Notes under the pieces: model-generated
Database searches by the model: none
Seen by the model: the letters and a program-made list of their open reading frames with translations, nothing else
What the model was told of the DNA's origin: nothing
Shown here: positions 1-11,431 of the stretch, piece after piece
How positions within the stretch are numbered: the stretch's first letter is position 1
Layout of the letters: every line of letters starts with the position of its first letter
Assembly (NCBI GenBank): GCA_009192285.1
Contig: CM018603.1
Location: forward strand, 4,957,613-5,021,612
Direction: 5' to 3'
DNA length: 64,000 nt
Source: Morchella semilibera
Lineage: Eukaryota; Ascomycota; Pezizomycetes; Pezizales; Morchellaceae
Program-made: the position numbers and the translations under genes

Positions 1-200
1 AGAGACATAGGAACGCATCATATATGGCACGGGAGTATCACTGGATAATATATGGTAACGTTTTAGAGTGTCATGGGAATTGCCTAAATTTATTTTATTT
101 TATCTATTGACGTTAGAAATAGGAAACTTAGCAAAACCAGGGACATTCAACAAACCTTTAATTCTCTTCCACCGGCGTCATTCCCACGAAACGCCAGCGC

Positions 201-823
201 TCACAAACCGGAGCTTCTCTCCAACCCCACCCTCCCCTCCCTCTCGAGCCTCTCCACCTGAGAGAGCTCCACGTCCTTCCGGCCCTTATCGTTTCGGCTC
301 AAGTCCCAGAGCACCTCCTGGCGGAGATACTCAGCGAGCTCCAAGGCGCCTAGGAGCGCCCTTACGGCGGGCGAGATCTCAGCTACGCCGTACATGCACT
401 GGTTGATGAGGTCGTAGCCGTGCAGGGCGAGCCTGTGGCGGGTGGTCCAGACGCTCAGAAGGGTGATGTTGAGCTCGCGCTCATGCTCCCGGTTCCTGCG
501 CCTGTAGCTTGCGATCAAGGCGGCGGTGGAGGCGGCGTGGGCGTTGGCGCTGGGGGGAGCAGCCAGGAGAAGGGGGTCGATTAGGGCGTCGGGGGTGGCA
601 GTGCTGCTGTCCCCAACAGCACCCGCGGTAGCGACGACGCCAGTAAGGGCAGAGCTGGTCGATGCTGGGGTGGGTCAGTGTCAGCGGCGGTGGTACTGGT
701 GCCACGGTTACCTATAGGGTCCTCACCTGCAATGGTCATCGCAACTGGGTCACCAGCATCATCTGGGGTATCTTGGACGGCGGTGGTAGGAGCAATCGTC
801 GCGATGGGGGCAGTGTTCGACAT
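201..823 (-). CDS. small coiled-coil family protein, two exons, 186 aa
   Basis: I do not recognise this gene; it is a member of the window-wide small helical family. The model joins 823-727 and 664-201. The intron (726-665, 62 bp) has a GTGAGG donor and a CCCCAG acceptor, and the phase-1 junction restores one frame of 187 codons with stop. The second exon alone has no ATG before an upstream stop, so the intron is needed to reach the ATG at 823. Residues 1-90 are a low-complexity Ala/Thr/Ser/Pro leader. The rest is charged and helical, with the hinge RHRLALHGYDL near residue 115 and a second helix ending KGRKDVELSQVERLERE. No signal peptide or membrane segment. The nearest relatives by eye are at 2237 and 27336. 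Function unknown. Confidence 0.65.
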
Positions 824-2236
824 GATTTCGGTGTTTGGTTTGAGGTGCGCTTGGTGTGAGAGGTTGGAGGAGGTGGGTTAGGAGGTCCCTTTGGAAGAGG
901 CAATGGACACTCAGCGTGTCGTTCGGGTGCTTTGGGCCTAGAAGCGTTAGTGGATAGAGCAGATCCCGCTCGGGCATGACGTAAACTCCCAAATACCTTT
1001 GGCCATATGGCGGTAACCGTTCCGGTGCCAAAACAAGGTTTCGGGGGAGGAAAAAGGGTTGTACGCATACCCTTGAAGAACAGAGCGGGCCGGCCTGGCA
1101 AGAGTCATCTTATTAGGCGCTGCAATACCACGCAGTATTAGGGTCTGCGGTATGTCGGGAATGCCCTATATCAAATCTATGTTAGCTCTTCGTATATTCT
1201 TCTTGGTGATTCCTCATGATCAGATCTTTACCGGCCGGCGTTCCCAGCTTCTTCTCTCCAGCTCACCCGCCCCCTATCGGTTCCCTTGAGATCCCCAAGC
1301 TTCCCGAGGCGATCCAGAGAGCGGCCAAGGCCAGCTGAGTGGACTTTGCAGGGCTGTGGAATATATATGGCACTGTCATATATATTCCAAGCTACAACCC
1401 CATAATCCGGACTATAGCCGGTGGTCCTGGCACCATATTCCGTAGCCAGTCCCGGCACCTGCCCTGGAGCGACAGAGCGCGGTGGTCTTGCGTAGGCATC
1501 TTGGGCTGCTAGGGGTTCCGGGTATAACCCGTATTATAGGGCGCTAGGTTGGCACCGCTGTGCAGATATCCATATGTAGATATCTGTGATCGCAGCCTGG
1601 CCACGGCGAGCACGGGTTGGGCCTGAGGCGGCGGTTGGTGGAATCAGGGAGATTGGTGTAGTGCGTTCCACCATAGTGGTTTGAGAAGTGGTAAGCTTCG
1701 TAGTGGTGGTTGCGTGTGCTATGTCGTGCGGCTCTTCGGAGGTCTCCGGGCCTGGGCGAGTGTTGCTAGAACTCAACGAATTTGATTCGGATGAAAGATT
1801 AGTCTATATACATGTATGCATGCGACAGGAATAAAGACTCCAAGGTAAATGCTAATTGCCAAATGGTAGTCATCGGCGGTAGAGCAGGAGCATAGGGGTG
1901 TTTGAGGTTCATGCTAGGACATAACACTATATATATATCTTGTAAGATTTGTATTCCTGACGTTGTATATGTAGAGTTTTAATAATCTCTCCAGTGGGAA
2001 GGAATCTCCAGCAGAATATCTCTCCTTCTAAGCACAGACCTGGTGCCTACCCGCCGGAATGGATGGGGGAGAATTGTCTGGTCCTCAGACGTATCTAGGG
2101 ATGGATCTATGGTGCGAGCGCCTAAGGGGGTATAGAGATATTTCTGTTCAAATTTGGTACACAGGATAAGGAAGATATGCGCAATATAAGAGAAGAGTAA
2201 ATCAACGAAGAACGAGAGTCCTTGATTGATAGCAGG
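824..2236. other. intergenic, no gene seen
   Basis: No frame here has coding character that I can support. It contains a perfect inverted repeat at 1358-1388, a short palindrome pair CAGATATC/GATATCTG near 1562-1586, and one TACATGTA site at 1809-1816. Confidence 0.5.
1358..1388. repeat. perfect 12-bp inverted repeat, 7-bp loop
   Basis: GGAATATATATG (1358-1369) is followed after seven bases by its exact reverse complement CATATATATTCC (1377-1388). It could be a hairpin or a remnant of a foldback element; no target-site duplication is evident. Confidence 0.6.
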
Positions 2237-2686
2237 CTAGTATCTAGATACACTAGCCAGCATAAGAGGTACAAGAAAAAGATCCGACGATCTGATTACC
2301 CCTAATCCCATTCTCAACCCCCATCTCCCAAGCGTCCATCTCCCTACGGACCCTTTCCTCCTCCTCACCTGCAACCCCTTCCATCTCCCATCAGCGAGCT
2401 GGATGCTGCGGACTCCGATGCGGACCGTATCCTCATGGACCCTCAACCTGGTCACGGCCCTCTCGATGTTCAGCGGGCAGTCGCAGCCGTCTATCATGCG
2501 GTCGGTGGGATCGTAGCCGGCGAGGATGAGGATGTGGCGAAGGGACCACGCTCTGAAGCGGGCGTCGGCGGTCATGTGTTCGAGGGTTGCGATTTGGCGT
2601 TTAAGGGCTGCGATTTCGGCGGCGGTGTTGCTGGGCGGGGTGTGAGCGGCGGTGACGGTGTGGGAGGAGGGGGGAGTGCTCGCCAT
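2237..2686 (-). CDS. small coiled-coil family protein, 149 aa, C-terminus probably frameshifted
   Basis: The ATG at 2686 follows a purine-rich context and opens MASTPPSSHT, a leader like those of its paralogues. The protein then has a helix, the hinge SLRHILILAGYDP (near residues 48-60) and a second helix to about residue 106. Relatives at 13656, 22737 and 24376 carry WKD-x-x-L-x-x-EEERV at the end of that helix. Here the current frame reads RWKGLQVRRRKGSVGRW, while an alternative frame beginning just downstream reads GEEERVRREMDAWE. A single-base indel near 2370 is therefore likely, and the last 40 residues of the listed frame are probably not ancestral. It may be a young pseudogene or carry a sequence error. 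Function unknown. Confidence 0.55.
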   Translation of the reverse strand: MASTPPSSHTVTAAHTPPSNTAAEIAALKRQIATLEHMTADARFRAWSLRHILILAGYDPTDRMIDGCDCPLNIERAVTRLRVHEDTVRIGVRSIQLADGRWKGLQVRRRKGSVGRWTLGRWGLRMGLGVIRSSDLFLVPLMLASVSRY

Positions 2687-4870
2687 CGTGATCGTTGAGG
2701 GGATGCTGTGCGGTGGTGAGATGACGTGAGGTTGGTGGTTCCTTCTTGTTGGGTTGGGTAGGTTGGTAATTACTAGGTAGAGTCATGCAGTGTGGTTATG
2801 AGAGACGGTCGACAAGAGAACAATGGCGTTGTGACCTCAATCAACGGTTTAGAACCACAGCTATGTAGTTAAAATAGCTCAAGTTCTTTATCACCAATAC
2901 CCACCACCTAATATTCCCCCTGAGACAAACAGCTTAAATTTTTGGCATCTCCGGTTCAATCCCCCTTTCAAAAACTCAAAGCCAGCAATTACCCGGCGGG
3001 CTCTGATCTTATGCGGCTCTACGACAGGTATGAATGTCCCACCACGCCCGACCCGCAGATGAAGAAATAGACCCCCAACCCCCCAACCTCCCGGCGTCCG
3101 CTGGCACTTGGAGTTCCTTCATTTCATAACGGGTGACTCAGTGTCCCTGTCGTATTCAGACCTCTCGACGCACCGGCCGTTTGGCGGTTATGGCGTCTTC
3201 CTGGCAAGTTCTAGTTAAAATTAACTCTGATACCTCTTCAAATCCTAGCCGGTGTGTGGATACGCCAGAGGACGCCCTATTTTCAAACAGAAATCTTGAA
3301 CGGGGGGTGTAATGGAAGACATGGCCTGGTTCCCAAGAGCAATAATATAATATAACTATATGGGGGTATTATTATTTTGAGAAAGACTACCCTCTCCGCT
3401 CTTAGAACATGGATTGACAAAGATAAATCGGTGTTACATCTTAGAAATTAAACGTGGACCACATCTTTCAGTAAGAACACCATTAGGAATGTTACATCTC
3501 GACAACTGAGTTGAGGAGGTTACGGCGAACGTTCCAGAGTCTGATCTTGTATTAGACTAAAGTACTTTCTCCCTCCTAGTTCGCCCTTTGGTGGCGGCGG
3601 TGAAGTCGCCGATGGAATGGACATATCGAAGAAGGCGGAAGCAAGCGGTGGCAGGGGGAAAGAACGGGGTAAGATCTTAATAGTTCTCATAAGAAGAGGG
3701 AAGGAAAGAAAGGTGTAGTTGGTTGGAGGTAGACCTGGCACGCTGCTGTAGGTACACGTACATGTATGTACTAACTTAACTGGTAACGTGGCCCAACCGG
3801 GGAGAGGTTTGAACTCAAAGCAGATCACTGAATCATATGTACTTGTCCTTAGGTCGATATGGCCAGTATGATCTAACATTATCCAACGTTTCAGGATCAA
3901 ATCAGATACCGCGTGCCTTAGCTAGCCACCCTACGGGTTCATATCAAGTATTCTCTTCCTCCGCCGAAACCTATGCAACTCCTCTCTTTCTACCAGCTAC
4001 AGTTCTCTCTATTCAGAGTCCTATCTCCCAGGTAACTTACAGAACCTCGATTTACAAACCTATGTACGCTTACTGACCGGTGATCTCTGCGAGTCCAGTC
4101 ACTCCACCGTGTTCTTTCCACGCAGTTTAGGCAACACGCAGTACCTGCACTCCATTCCTCTAGCTCCGGAGGGGATATTGTTATTATGACGCGAGCTTCA
4201 GCGATGATTCTGGTTGGCTCGGGGGTAACGACAGAGGGTGGTATCCAAGACTGTGAGCTTATACCCTGGCCGGAAAGGTACACCGCAGAGATGAATGCTA
4301 ATTGTAGTTGTGCTAGTTGGGTACTGTAACCATTCTACAGATCTGAATTCTAGTACCCATTGCACTACTACTATCATTTTAGCATTTACATGGGTGAGCT
4401 GCCTTAGGACCACGTCACCTAACCTTTTTTACTCCCTTCTGTTCCCATCACCGGCCTTACCTCACTACTTCTCCGCTTGTGTACCCTCCCAAGTGTATCA
4501 AATCCATACGAAACCAAGATCAACATTTCACAACGGTACTTCATAATTACTCGAGCTTTGATATACACTCCTAAAATGAGAATAATACTCGTATCAAGTG
4601 CCACTATGGCATTTATTGGTGACTACATCTAGAGCATACGGCCAGGCCTGTTATGCTTATGAAGATTGGGTTTCGATGCTTGGTCTCACCACCAAACATC
4701 ATCCAGGCTATATTTCGCCCCTACAGAGCCACCCGGAGCTACCCCGCTTATGAAATGTAGATATATAAAATACATCTCCGAATAGGAATACAAGGGATCA
4801 AAGTGAAAACAAGGGTTTATCTGCTTTCTTCCAACAAAAATAGAAGGAATGCTATTGGGGAAATCATCTC
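2687..4870. other. intergenic, no gene seen
   Basis: AT-rich DNA with scattered chance frames up to 126 codons and no helix motif, no good start context and no splice-linked frame. One TACATGTA palindrome lies at 3759-3766. Confidence 0.5.
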
Positions 4871-5404
4871 CTATCTGGTGTCCCCGGTTCTAGCCATCTG
4901 CTTCTCTTCCTGCATCCACAACTCCAACTGCAATCGACATTGCCACATATCGGAGACCATGAGTCGAAGTTCATAGTCCCGCTGGAAGAGGAGCTTTACA
5001 TTTTCAGTTATTGGAAAGCCAGGATGCATTTCATATGCCTTACAATCGCATCTGGACTCTAAGAAACGTCGTGGATCTTTGAAAAACTCGGCAGTATGCT
5101 TGTAGGTACTGAGGTCACATCCTGCCCCTGCAAGTAGGCGTTGAGTCAGTTGCCATTCGTTCTCAATGTGTTGAAGGTCAGAGGCCCATTCCTCCAGCTC
5201 TACATAGTAACCCGATACGGAGGATTTGAGGCGATCTGTGATCGGAATGAGAGTTTCTGTAACTTTTTCAAGGGATGCACCCACGGGGGTGGCATATATT
5301 GGCTCTAGGTATCTGGTTTATTGTTCGAAGCAGCAGTCGCTAGCAAATCTGGTTTAGTATAGGATAAATGGATCTTTTGTGTCAGTGAGGTACCTTGGGC
5401 TCAT
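4871..5404 (-). CDS. small coiled-coil family protein, two exons, 150 aa
   Basis: Family member of unknown function. The long frame 5312-4871 lacks an ATG start. An ATG at 5404 in ACCATGAGC gives an 11-nt first exon (5404-5394). It joins across an 81-bp intron (5393-5313, GTACCT donor, ACCAG acceptor) in matching phase 2, giving MSPRYLEPIYATPV and then the long frame. The body is charged and helical: ELEEWASDLQHIENEW, the hinge QRLLAGAGCDL (about residues 61-71), a Cys/Asp-rich insertion LESRCDCKAYEM not seen in relatives, then a second helix ending WMQEEKQMAR. The tiny first exon is the weak point; transcripts would decide. Confidence 0.55.
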
Positions 5405-5810
5405 GGTGGATATCGAATCGGCCCCTATTTATACCAAATGTCACGCGACCGGTTCTAGAAACCGTACAATGAGGGCAACAGCGCCCGTATATCCTGCTCA
5501 CACAGCCCAATTTTGGGCTCCAACAGTATACTATATAAACAATGATGTTTATATGCTGATTCGTGAAAGGAGCTGGGAAGATCACATATATTTCCAGTAT
5601 AATAACCGAGGGAGGTGGTATCAGGAGGTTGTGCGACGTGGCCTATTTCTTACGCAAGCCGACCAAACCACCGCCATGAACCTCACATCCCCGGCAAAGG
5701 TACGTAATCTTTTGGCAAACCTCATATTCACAAAATCCGTGACCTCAAGAAATGTGTAGTTTCATTTTTACTATTCTGACACTAATGCGGTTGGCGCGAC
5801 GATCATGTCC
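5405..5810. other. intergenic between two minus-strand genes
   Basis: About 400 bp, presumably promoter of the 4871 gene and 3' flank of the 5811 gene. An imperfect palindrome ATATAAACA...TGTTTATAT lies near 5532-5553. A 126-codon frame on the plus strand lacks family features and I do not call it. Confidence 0.4.
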
Positions 5811-6221
5811 TTAGTGCATCACAGCCATACCACCGGCGTCCTGCTCGTACACTCTCATCTTCGTCCCCTGCCTTGACATCCGTGCCCTTTCCATCATCGT
5901 ATTCCCCATTTTCTCCCGCTCCTCCGCAAGTCTTTTCTTCTCGTTGGCGTGGATCTCCTCCATTTGAGCATGGACACCTCTCATGATAGCAAGATCGAGG
6001 GCCATCAGATCTTGATAGTGCTTCACGCCGGTGTAAAGCGCAGCGCGCTCGCACCTCTCGAGATTCGAATCTCCGAAAACGGCCTCGAGGCGGCGGCTTA
6101 GGTGGTCCATCTCAGATTTAGAGCTGAGGTATGTCGTAGTGAGGTCGTTGAGATAATTTTGCAGAATCGAGAGCCTGCCAGTGGCTTGGGCCGCCATGGT
6201 CATAGAGATGGCGGTACGCAT
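5811..6221 (-). CDS. small coiled-coil family protein, 136 aa
   Basis: Single-exon frame from the ATG at 6221; internal ATGs follow at residues 7 and 9 and the third lies in ACCATGG, so the real start could be slightly inside. The protein is almost wholly helical: LSILQNYLNDLTTTYLSSK, then SEMDHLSRRLEAVFGDSN in the position of the hinge, then a long second helix MRGVHAQMEEIHANEKKRL followed by AEEREKMG, which resembles the EEERV end motif of paralogues. The G-Y-D hinge itself is not conserved, so it is a divergent member. No targeting signal. Function unknown. Confidence 0.6.
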   Translation of the reverse strand: MRTAISMTMAAQATGRLSILQNYLNDLTTTYLSSKSEMDHLSRRLEAVFGDSNLERCERAALYTGVKHYQDLMALDLAIMRGVHAQMEEIHANEKKRLAEEREKMGNTMMERARMSRQGTKMRVYEQDAGGMAVMH

Positions 6222-6691
6222 CTTTGGAGTTTAGGAAGAGTGAGGAAGCTTTGTGGGTGTTTAAGCTGGTCGGGGTCTTGTGGTGATGTTGTAGGCATGA
6301 GAGGGAGAAAGGAGCGGCGGCTTTTGTGTGGATAAACTTTCCTGGGGCGTGCACTACAGTAAAAACCTCTTATCGGCTGATTTGTGCTGCTAGTGTGCCT
6401 AATGTTCTAGCTTGCATGTTAGCCACAGGCAGGAGTGAAGCAGGGAAGATATAGGCGCCCCACCTTAATTAAATTGCGCATTCCCAGGTGGTTCAATGCT
6501 TAGAAACAAGTAGTGGCACTAGGATTCAATGAGTTTTCGGAACCTATTGTGGGGAGATGTTGCTTTCAAGGTGGAAATGGGAATGATCCAATTGTATATA
6601 TATCATTTCGACGATGGTCATAGATAGAACCGCAACCGGCTTTGCAATTCAGCTCGCATAAAAGCCTCTATCAAGCTTTTCCCTCGATAAT
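6222..6691. other. intergenic
   Basis: Upstream flank of the 5811 gene. Nothing else recognisable. A TATATATC run lies near 6595-6604. Confidence 0.4.
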
Positions 6692-7117
6692 ATGGCCGAC
6701 GCCGTACTCAAAGTAATACCAAGATCCAAGGGTTACCAGAATATTATATTCACCCCAAACCTAACATACATCCATTACGTCACTGAGCGCCCAAGCATTT
6801 GGCGCCAAGTCCGCATATATAAGGACATATGTACTTTGTGTCTTCGCTCATATAAGTTACATGTAGGCAGAGAAATAGGACCCGACTTTATCACTCGACA
6901 TATCCAACAGGGCGATGCTAGTATATGTGGGTTCATGTCGTCACTATTAGTACACCAGATGTTTTTAGAGACTATTGCCATTACGGAGGTGCTTACACCC
7001 CTACCCAGGCCACAACATTACGCTTATCGTTATACTTCAATAACATTCATCTTACAATATATCTTGCCAAATTCATATCTTAGCAATAGCAGTTATATAA
7101 CATACCGAGAACATTGA
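6692..7117 (+). CDS. doubtful 141-codon frame, hypothetical protein
   Basis: Opens MADAVLKVIPRSKGYQ at an ATG preceded by a TATA-like element (CATAAAAGCC at about 6657). The first few codons are GC-rich and gene-like. After that the composition becomes AT-rich with many Tyr, Ile, His and Ser residues, no helical heptads and no recognisable domain. It contains one TACATGTA palindrome (6858-6865), which is typical of intergenic DNA here. It may be chance, or a decayed copy of a small gene. Listed only because of length, start context and upstream TATA. Confidence 0.25.
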   Translation: MADAVLKVIPRSKGYQNIIFTPNLTYIHYVTERPSIWRQVRIYKDICTLCLRSYKLHVGREIGPDFITRHIQQGDASICGFMSSLLVHQMFLETIAITEVLTPLPRPQHYAYRYTSITFILQYILPNSYLSNSSYITYREH

Positions 7118-7814
7118 TTGCGCTTCACATTCGTCGCAACCCAACCTTGTCATTGGTTATCACTCATCCTTATCCTCATGGGATATCACTCGGTTATGTA
7201 AGCGGGTTGGACAAGAACTTCAATGAGAACGCTCTGGTGTTACAGGCCACGAACTTGGGGTGCAGTGTAGCTCAAGCGGGGTTATATTAGAGTTTTGAGA
7301 TTTCACAGAAGCTTTCGGAGCAAACACAACCCCTTGTCATAGTCAAATTATGTCTCATAGCAGGGGCAAATCCTATCTCACATTGGTTCGGCTAGAAGGA
7401 GGGAGTGCAGGAGTGGAAGTAAAGTTCCGTGAGGTTTGAACACACATTTACACGCTGTAGAAGCTGTTCATGTCCTTTCTAAGGGTGCTGGCTGGCCACC
7501 GTAATGTCTCAGTTTGTTTACCTGTGTAGCCAAGACCCCAACAAACGAGGTACAAACCTGTGGGTATTGATTGTAAATGACCTGATATTTGATTAAAGGT
7601 AAAAGAGAAAAGATTGATATAATAGAAAAATGCTCTGTATCTTTATCAAGAGATCCGACTTGGTTATATCCCGATTCTAAGAAAATTATCTGACAAGTGA
7701 AGAAACAATGGCGCTGCCGAGGTTTGAAAAACCGTGACATAGAGGAAAGATGGTTAGGTAGGAGTTATGGTAAATATAGGAACTGAAACCCCCTGCTACG
7801 CTTTCTCTGGATCC
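7118..7814. other. intergenic, no gene seen
   Basis: AT-rich, no coding character on either strand. Confidence 0.45.
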
Positions 7815-8243
7815 TCACTTGGAAAAACTCCTATACAGCTTGTCTCTCTCATGACCCTGATTTCTCAGTAGTGCATCAAACTCGAGCTGATGAGCGGCAT
7901 TCAGAATTGCCACTTGTGATTTCTCCTTCATTCTCTGCTGGTGACAGTCGGGCTGGAGGAGACGCCGGCGGAGCTCGGATACGTTAAGCCTAGCATTTCT
8001 GTACTGTGAGCCCCGAGGGGTGCTGTTGGTACTTTGAGCTGTAAGCAGTATCTTTTGGAAAGCTCTGCATTCGCTGATGAGATTGAGCCGGATATTGCGG
8101 GATATCTCTGGGTGGAGCTGCTCGAAGCGAACCTTCTTGTATACGTAGGGCTGCTCTTGGGGCGTGCGTTGGCGGGACCTGTGGGGGGTGTGTCCCGGCC
8201 CCTGGCTCTCGTGTCCTGCTTGATGGTCATGGCGGCGGGGCAT
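7815..8243 (-). CDS. small coiled-coil family protein, basic N-terminus, 142 aa
   Basis: Single exon from the ATG at 8243, opening MPRRHDHQAGHESQGPG, a His/Arg/Gln-rich leader to about residue 38. The remainder is helical and basic: VRFEQLHPEISRNIRLNLI, ECRAFQKILLTAQ, VSELRRRLLQPDCHQQRMKE and a final helix NAAHQLEFDALLRNQGHERD. The G-Y-D hinge is not visible, so it belongs to the divergent edge of the family. A GATATATATC element (8321-8330) lies about 80 bp upstream of the start and could be the TATA box. No membrane segment or signal peptide. Function unknown. Confidence 0.6.
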   Translation of the reverse strand: MPRRHDHQAGHESQGPGHTPHRSRQRTPQEQPYVYKKVRFEQLHPEISRNIRLNLISECRAFQKILLTAQSTNSTPRGSQYRNARLNVSELRRRLLQPDCHQQRMKEKSQVAILNAAHQLEFDALLRNQGHERDKLYRSFSK

Positions 8244-8320
8244 TCTTTGTCCGTGTTGCGGGCTCTAGAATGAGCCTTGTGGTAGTGGTGGAATCTGAAA
8301 GCAGATATTGTTCTGGCTAG

Positions 8321-8330
8321 GATATATATC
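8321..8330 (-). promoter_or_regulatory. candidate TATA element of the 7815 gene
   Basis: GATATATATC, about 80 bp before the ATG at 8243. Assigned on position and composition only. Confidence 0.3.
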
Positions 8331-9170
8331 AGAGGAGCGGATTTTGAAGATATTTATCACCGAAGAATTAGCTCCACGTGTCGGAGTCAAACATGTCCTA
8401 GTATCTGAAGAAAAACATTGCCCCTAAATTAAAACACTATATTATCTCCTGAGGAGCTTTAGCTAAATTCCATGCTAGGGATTTGTCATATGACAGGCGT
8501 TATCTTGTCATCGGACACAGGTTTCAAGTGTTTGTGCTGTTCTGTCAAGTAACGGTTAGGTTCTGTGGGTGTCTAACAGACCTCGGACCTTGTGAGCAGA
8601 AGTAGTTACATAATGATGAGTGCCAGAGGCAAACTGGTCAAAGTTTATGACGAGCAAAGAATCTGTCTATACATATTAGCATGTGTATAGCATAGGCATA
8701 CAGGTATCCCATGCATAAAGGGATTTTATCTCTCTGTGACCCGTAAAGGTACATGTATCACTCAATTAAATCCGATATTCCCGTAGGTGTTAAGACTGTC
8801 CCAAAAAGCCTCAGTATGTCATCCGATTATTCTGGGAGTCTTGGATTGACCATTTGGGGCTGCCCAAATTGATGGTGCACGGATATGTATAACAACAGGT
8901 ATATATCAAATTCCTATACATATACTTGCATGTATTTATCCTCTTCTACCGCCCGTGTCACTTGCTGATGCGGGAGTAGAGGTGGGTGAGAGTGGTGACG
9001 TCATACATGGCAAACCGCATAGGGCAACAGAGGACTGATTCCTAACAATTATATTACTGTTTTTTAAATACTACCTCACCATCTACCAATCATCAATGAG
9101 CTCCGGGCCTGAATGATACAGGGGTCGATGATGGTATGGTAACCTTGCACCATGCACAAAGATCACCCCT
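8331..9170. other. intergenic, no gene seen
   Basis: AT-rich; one TACATGTA at 8750-8757. Probably holds the 3' flank of the zinc-finger gene at its right end. Confidence 0.45.
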
Positions 9171-10476
9171 TCACTGCTCTTCAGAGCCTTTGCACACCCC
9201 ACTGATACGATGTCTTCTGTGGGAAGACTTTCCCGAAAACTTGGAGCCGCACTCACATATCACCCCTTCGCCGTGGATTGTGTCCATATGCACTTTCAAG
9301 CAGCTCGGTCTCGCAAAGACCCCTCCGCAAATCCCGCAGCGGGTATTTCCTTTGGCCCTCCCACCACCATGCCTTCTCTTCACACCGCTCTCTTCAACAC
9401 GTTCCTGAGAGTGACTTGCAAGAATCCCATCTGAGCCACCAATCATCTGCTTCTTGTATGGGCCGCGACTTCCTTTCCCCGCCTTCGGTCTTTTCGCTGG
9501 GCTGTTTGTTGGCGAGGAGGCAGATGATGTCGAAGTGCTGGTGATGGCATCGCCATCCTTCTCCCAATACTTCCAATCTTTTCGATAGTGGGCTTTACGA
9601 GGGTATTTTACACAGTTGGAGAATGAAATAACATCCCCTCCCTCAATCCGATAGCCATCGGAGCTATCCGACTGGGAAACCCCGACGGTAGACCCAAGGC
9701 GAATCTCTGTAACATTAACGTATCGAATGGCAGCCTCGAGCGCAAGGTCCTGCCTCGCCTTCGCCTCGATATAGTCGTCGGTGATGGTAATTGTCTGCGA
9801 GGAAGGAGGATCACATGCCGCGTAGTCGACGAAGTCCATGATGTGTTGCTGAGTGGGGTCGGTTTCCTGAGCAAACTTCGTCATATGCGCCGGGGCATGG
9901 GCAACTAACACGGGGTGCTCAAGAGCTGCAGGGTCGCCAAATGAAGTTGGTGCATCAAACTCATAGCCCCCGAAAATTGTATCAAGCTCGGCCGAAGACT
10001 CAAGGTCCATGATGTCTAAGGGCGTATGACCAGCACCGCCAATTGCAGCCGTTAAGAGACAGGCGAATTCCTCGTCCGTCAGTTCAACAGGTCCACTTGT
10101 TGGTGACGCCTCTAATGAAGAAAAATTATTAGTTGAACTAACAGAGCGTATGGAGGGTGGAAGGAGGAACTGACCAGTTGCTCGTTCTAGTAGGTAGTTC
10201 CCATGGCCGGAGGCTTGTGTAGCAAAGGTACCAGTAAAATTACTTCCACTGTCCTGCAGCAGGGGTAAATTGCCTACAGAGATTGTCAGCAATTTCTCAT
10301 TAGGGACAGGGAGGATATGGGTCAAACCAAGGGTGCCCACTCGGTCTTCATTGTTGCCAGCAACAAGAAGCTTCAGGTCTGAGGACAAAGGTCAGTTACT
10401 CTCCACGTTCAATGATTGAGGCCCAACGTAGAGCACTTCACTCACCAATTGCAGACTCAAAATATGTTGAACCCAT
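9171..10476 (-). CDS. C2H2 zinc-finger protein, three exons, about 391 aa
   Basis: Probable nuclear DNA-binding protein. The model joins 10476-10446, 10378-10175 and 10111-9171. Intron 1 (10445-10379) has GTGAGT and TCCTCAG ends with a phase-1 junction, giving MGSTYFESAID. Intron 2 (10174-10112, 63 bp) has GTCAGT, an ACTAAT branch-like site and CATTAG. It is itself open and in frame, so retention would add 21 residues. The middle is acidic (VELTDEEFACLL, then DLESSAELDTIF), compatible with an activation region. Near the C-terminus lie a basic stretch (KRPKAGKGSRGPYKKQ) and two fingers: CGIC-x12-H-x4-H, and an atypical C-x1-C-x12-H-x5-C finger with Cys as last ligand. The protein ends 7 residues after it. 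The only gene of the left arm with a recognisable role; target genes unknown. Confidence 0.75.
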
Positions 10477-11431
10477 TGATCGCTCAATGGTTGTTAACAT
10501 TAGTTAGATACTATATTGCTTGTCTAGGGCCGTTTGCTTGTTTCCTCTTGCCTGATATTTATGCACCCAAATCTTAGAGGTTCACCTCCTTTGAATGGAG
10601 GCCGGGGTTGGAACTTTGGGGCCAATATAACCCAATGAGGATATTTCCACGACAGATCACTTATAATAAGAATGAAGATGGAGAGGATAGGATGAACCTT
10701 CATAAAGACAGTACAACGTGTTTTTCAGCAGCGTCATTGACTGGAAGGTGCTCGTTCTCACTATCCACCCTTTCCACACCTACCGTATTGTTCGTGATCT
10801 CTTTCTACTAGATACGGTCATCCTATGCGTCCTGTCAAGAAAGATCTATCAAATTAAAGAAGAGCACCACAAACAACACTAAATTTCAAGATTTACTAAA
10901 CAAATTAAATATATATGCAGGCTTGCTGCAATTCCCTCAGAATTTATACCGGGGTTATGACCCCTATAATATATTTGTTCCTACGGAATACAATATTGTG
11001 GCCGCTGGTGTTTCATATTATTATGCTTTGGGGTAGGCCCGTTGCACATTGTGTATTGACGTGCTATACGATCGGCACGGCAAACACGGCAGAGACCATG
11101 TACGAAAGGTTGCGACTAGATTCCTAAGTCATAAATAGGTTTATGTAACACTAGGATCAGGATTTTAGGACAGTGAGGTCATGCTAAAGCTTTGGTTCAT
11201 TTTTTGCGACATTTCAGCGACAAATATTAAACTCCAATACCGGCACAGATACAATCAACCTCCGCCTGTTCCGGCACGCTCGAGTATATCTTCCGTTATA
11301 CCCCCTTTTTAATCCACCCCAACTCAATAGCCACCCCTTGAGAATTTACACTCCCTCAGGCCAGCCAAAACACCCCCTCCTCCACCGTTCAGTAACCCAC
11401 CCCCACCCCCAGCCCCCAAGCCCTACCCCCT
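10477..11431. other. intergenic with a dispersed repeat
   Basis: Promoter region of the zinc-finger gene followed by AT-rich DNA. About 10725-10850 is a diverged copy of the segment at 35128-35265. Otherwise nothing recognisable. Confidence 0.45.
10725..10850 (+). repeat. dispersed repeat, copy 1
   Basis: Shares GCAGCGTCATTGA, GTGCTCGTT and, after a variable middle, GGTCATCCTATGCGTCCTG with the copy near 35128-35265 (GGTCGTCCTATTCATCCTG). Spacing is similar in both. No coding potential, family unknown. Confidence 0.5.
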
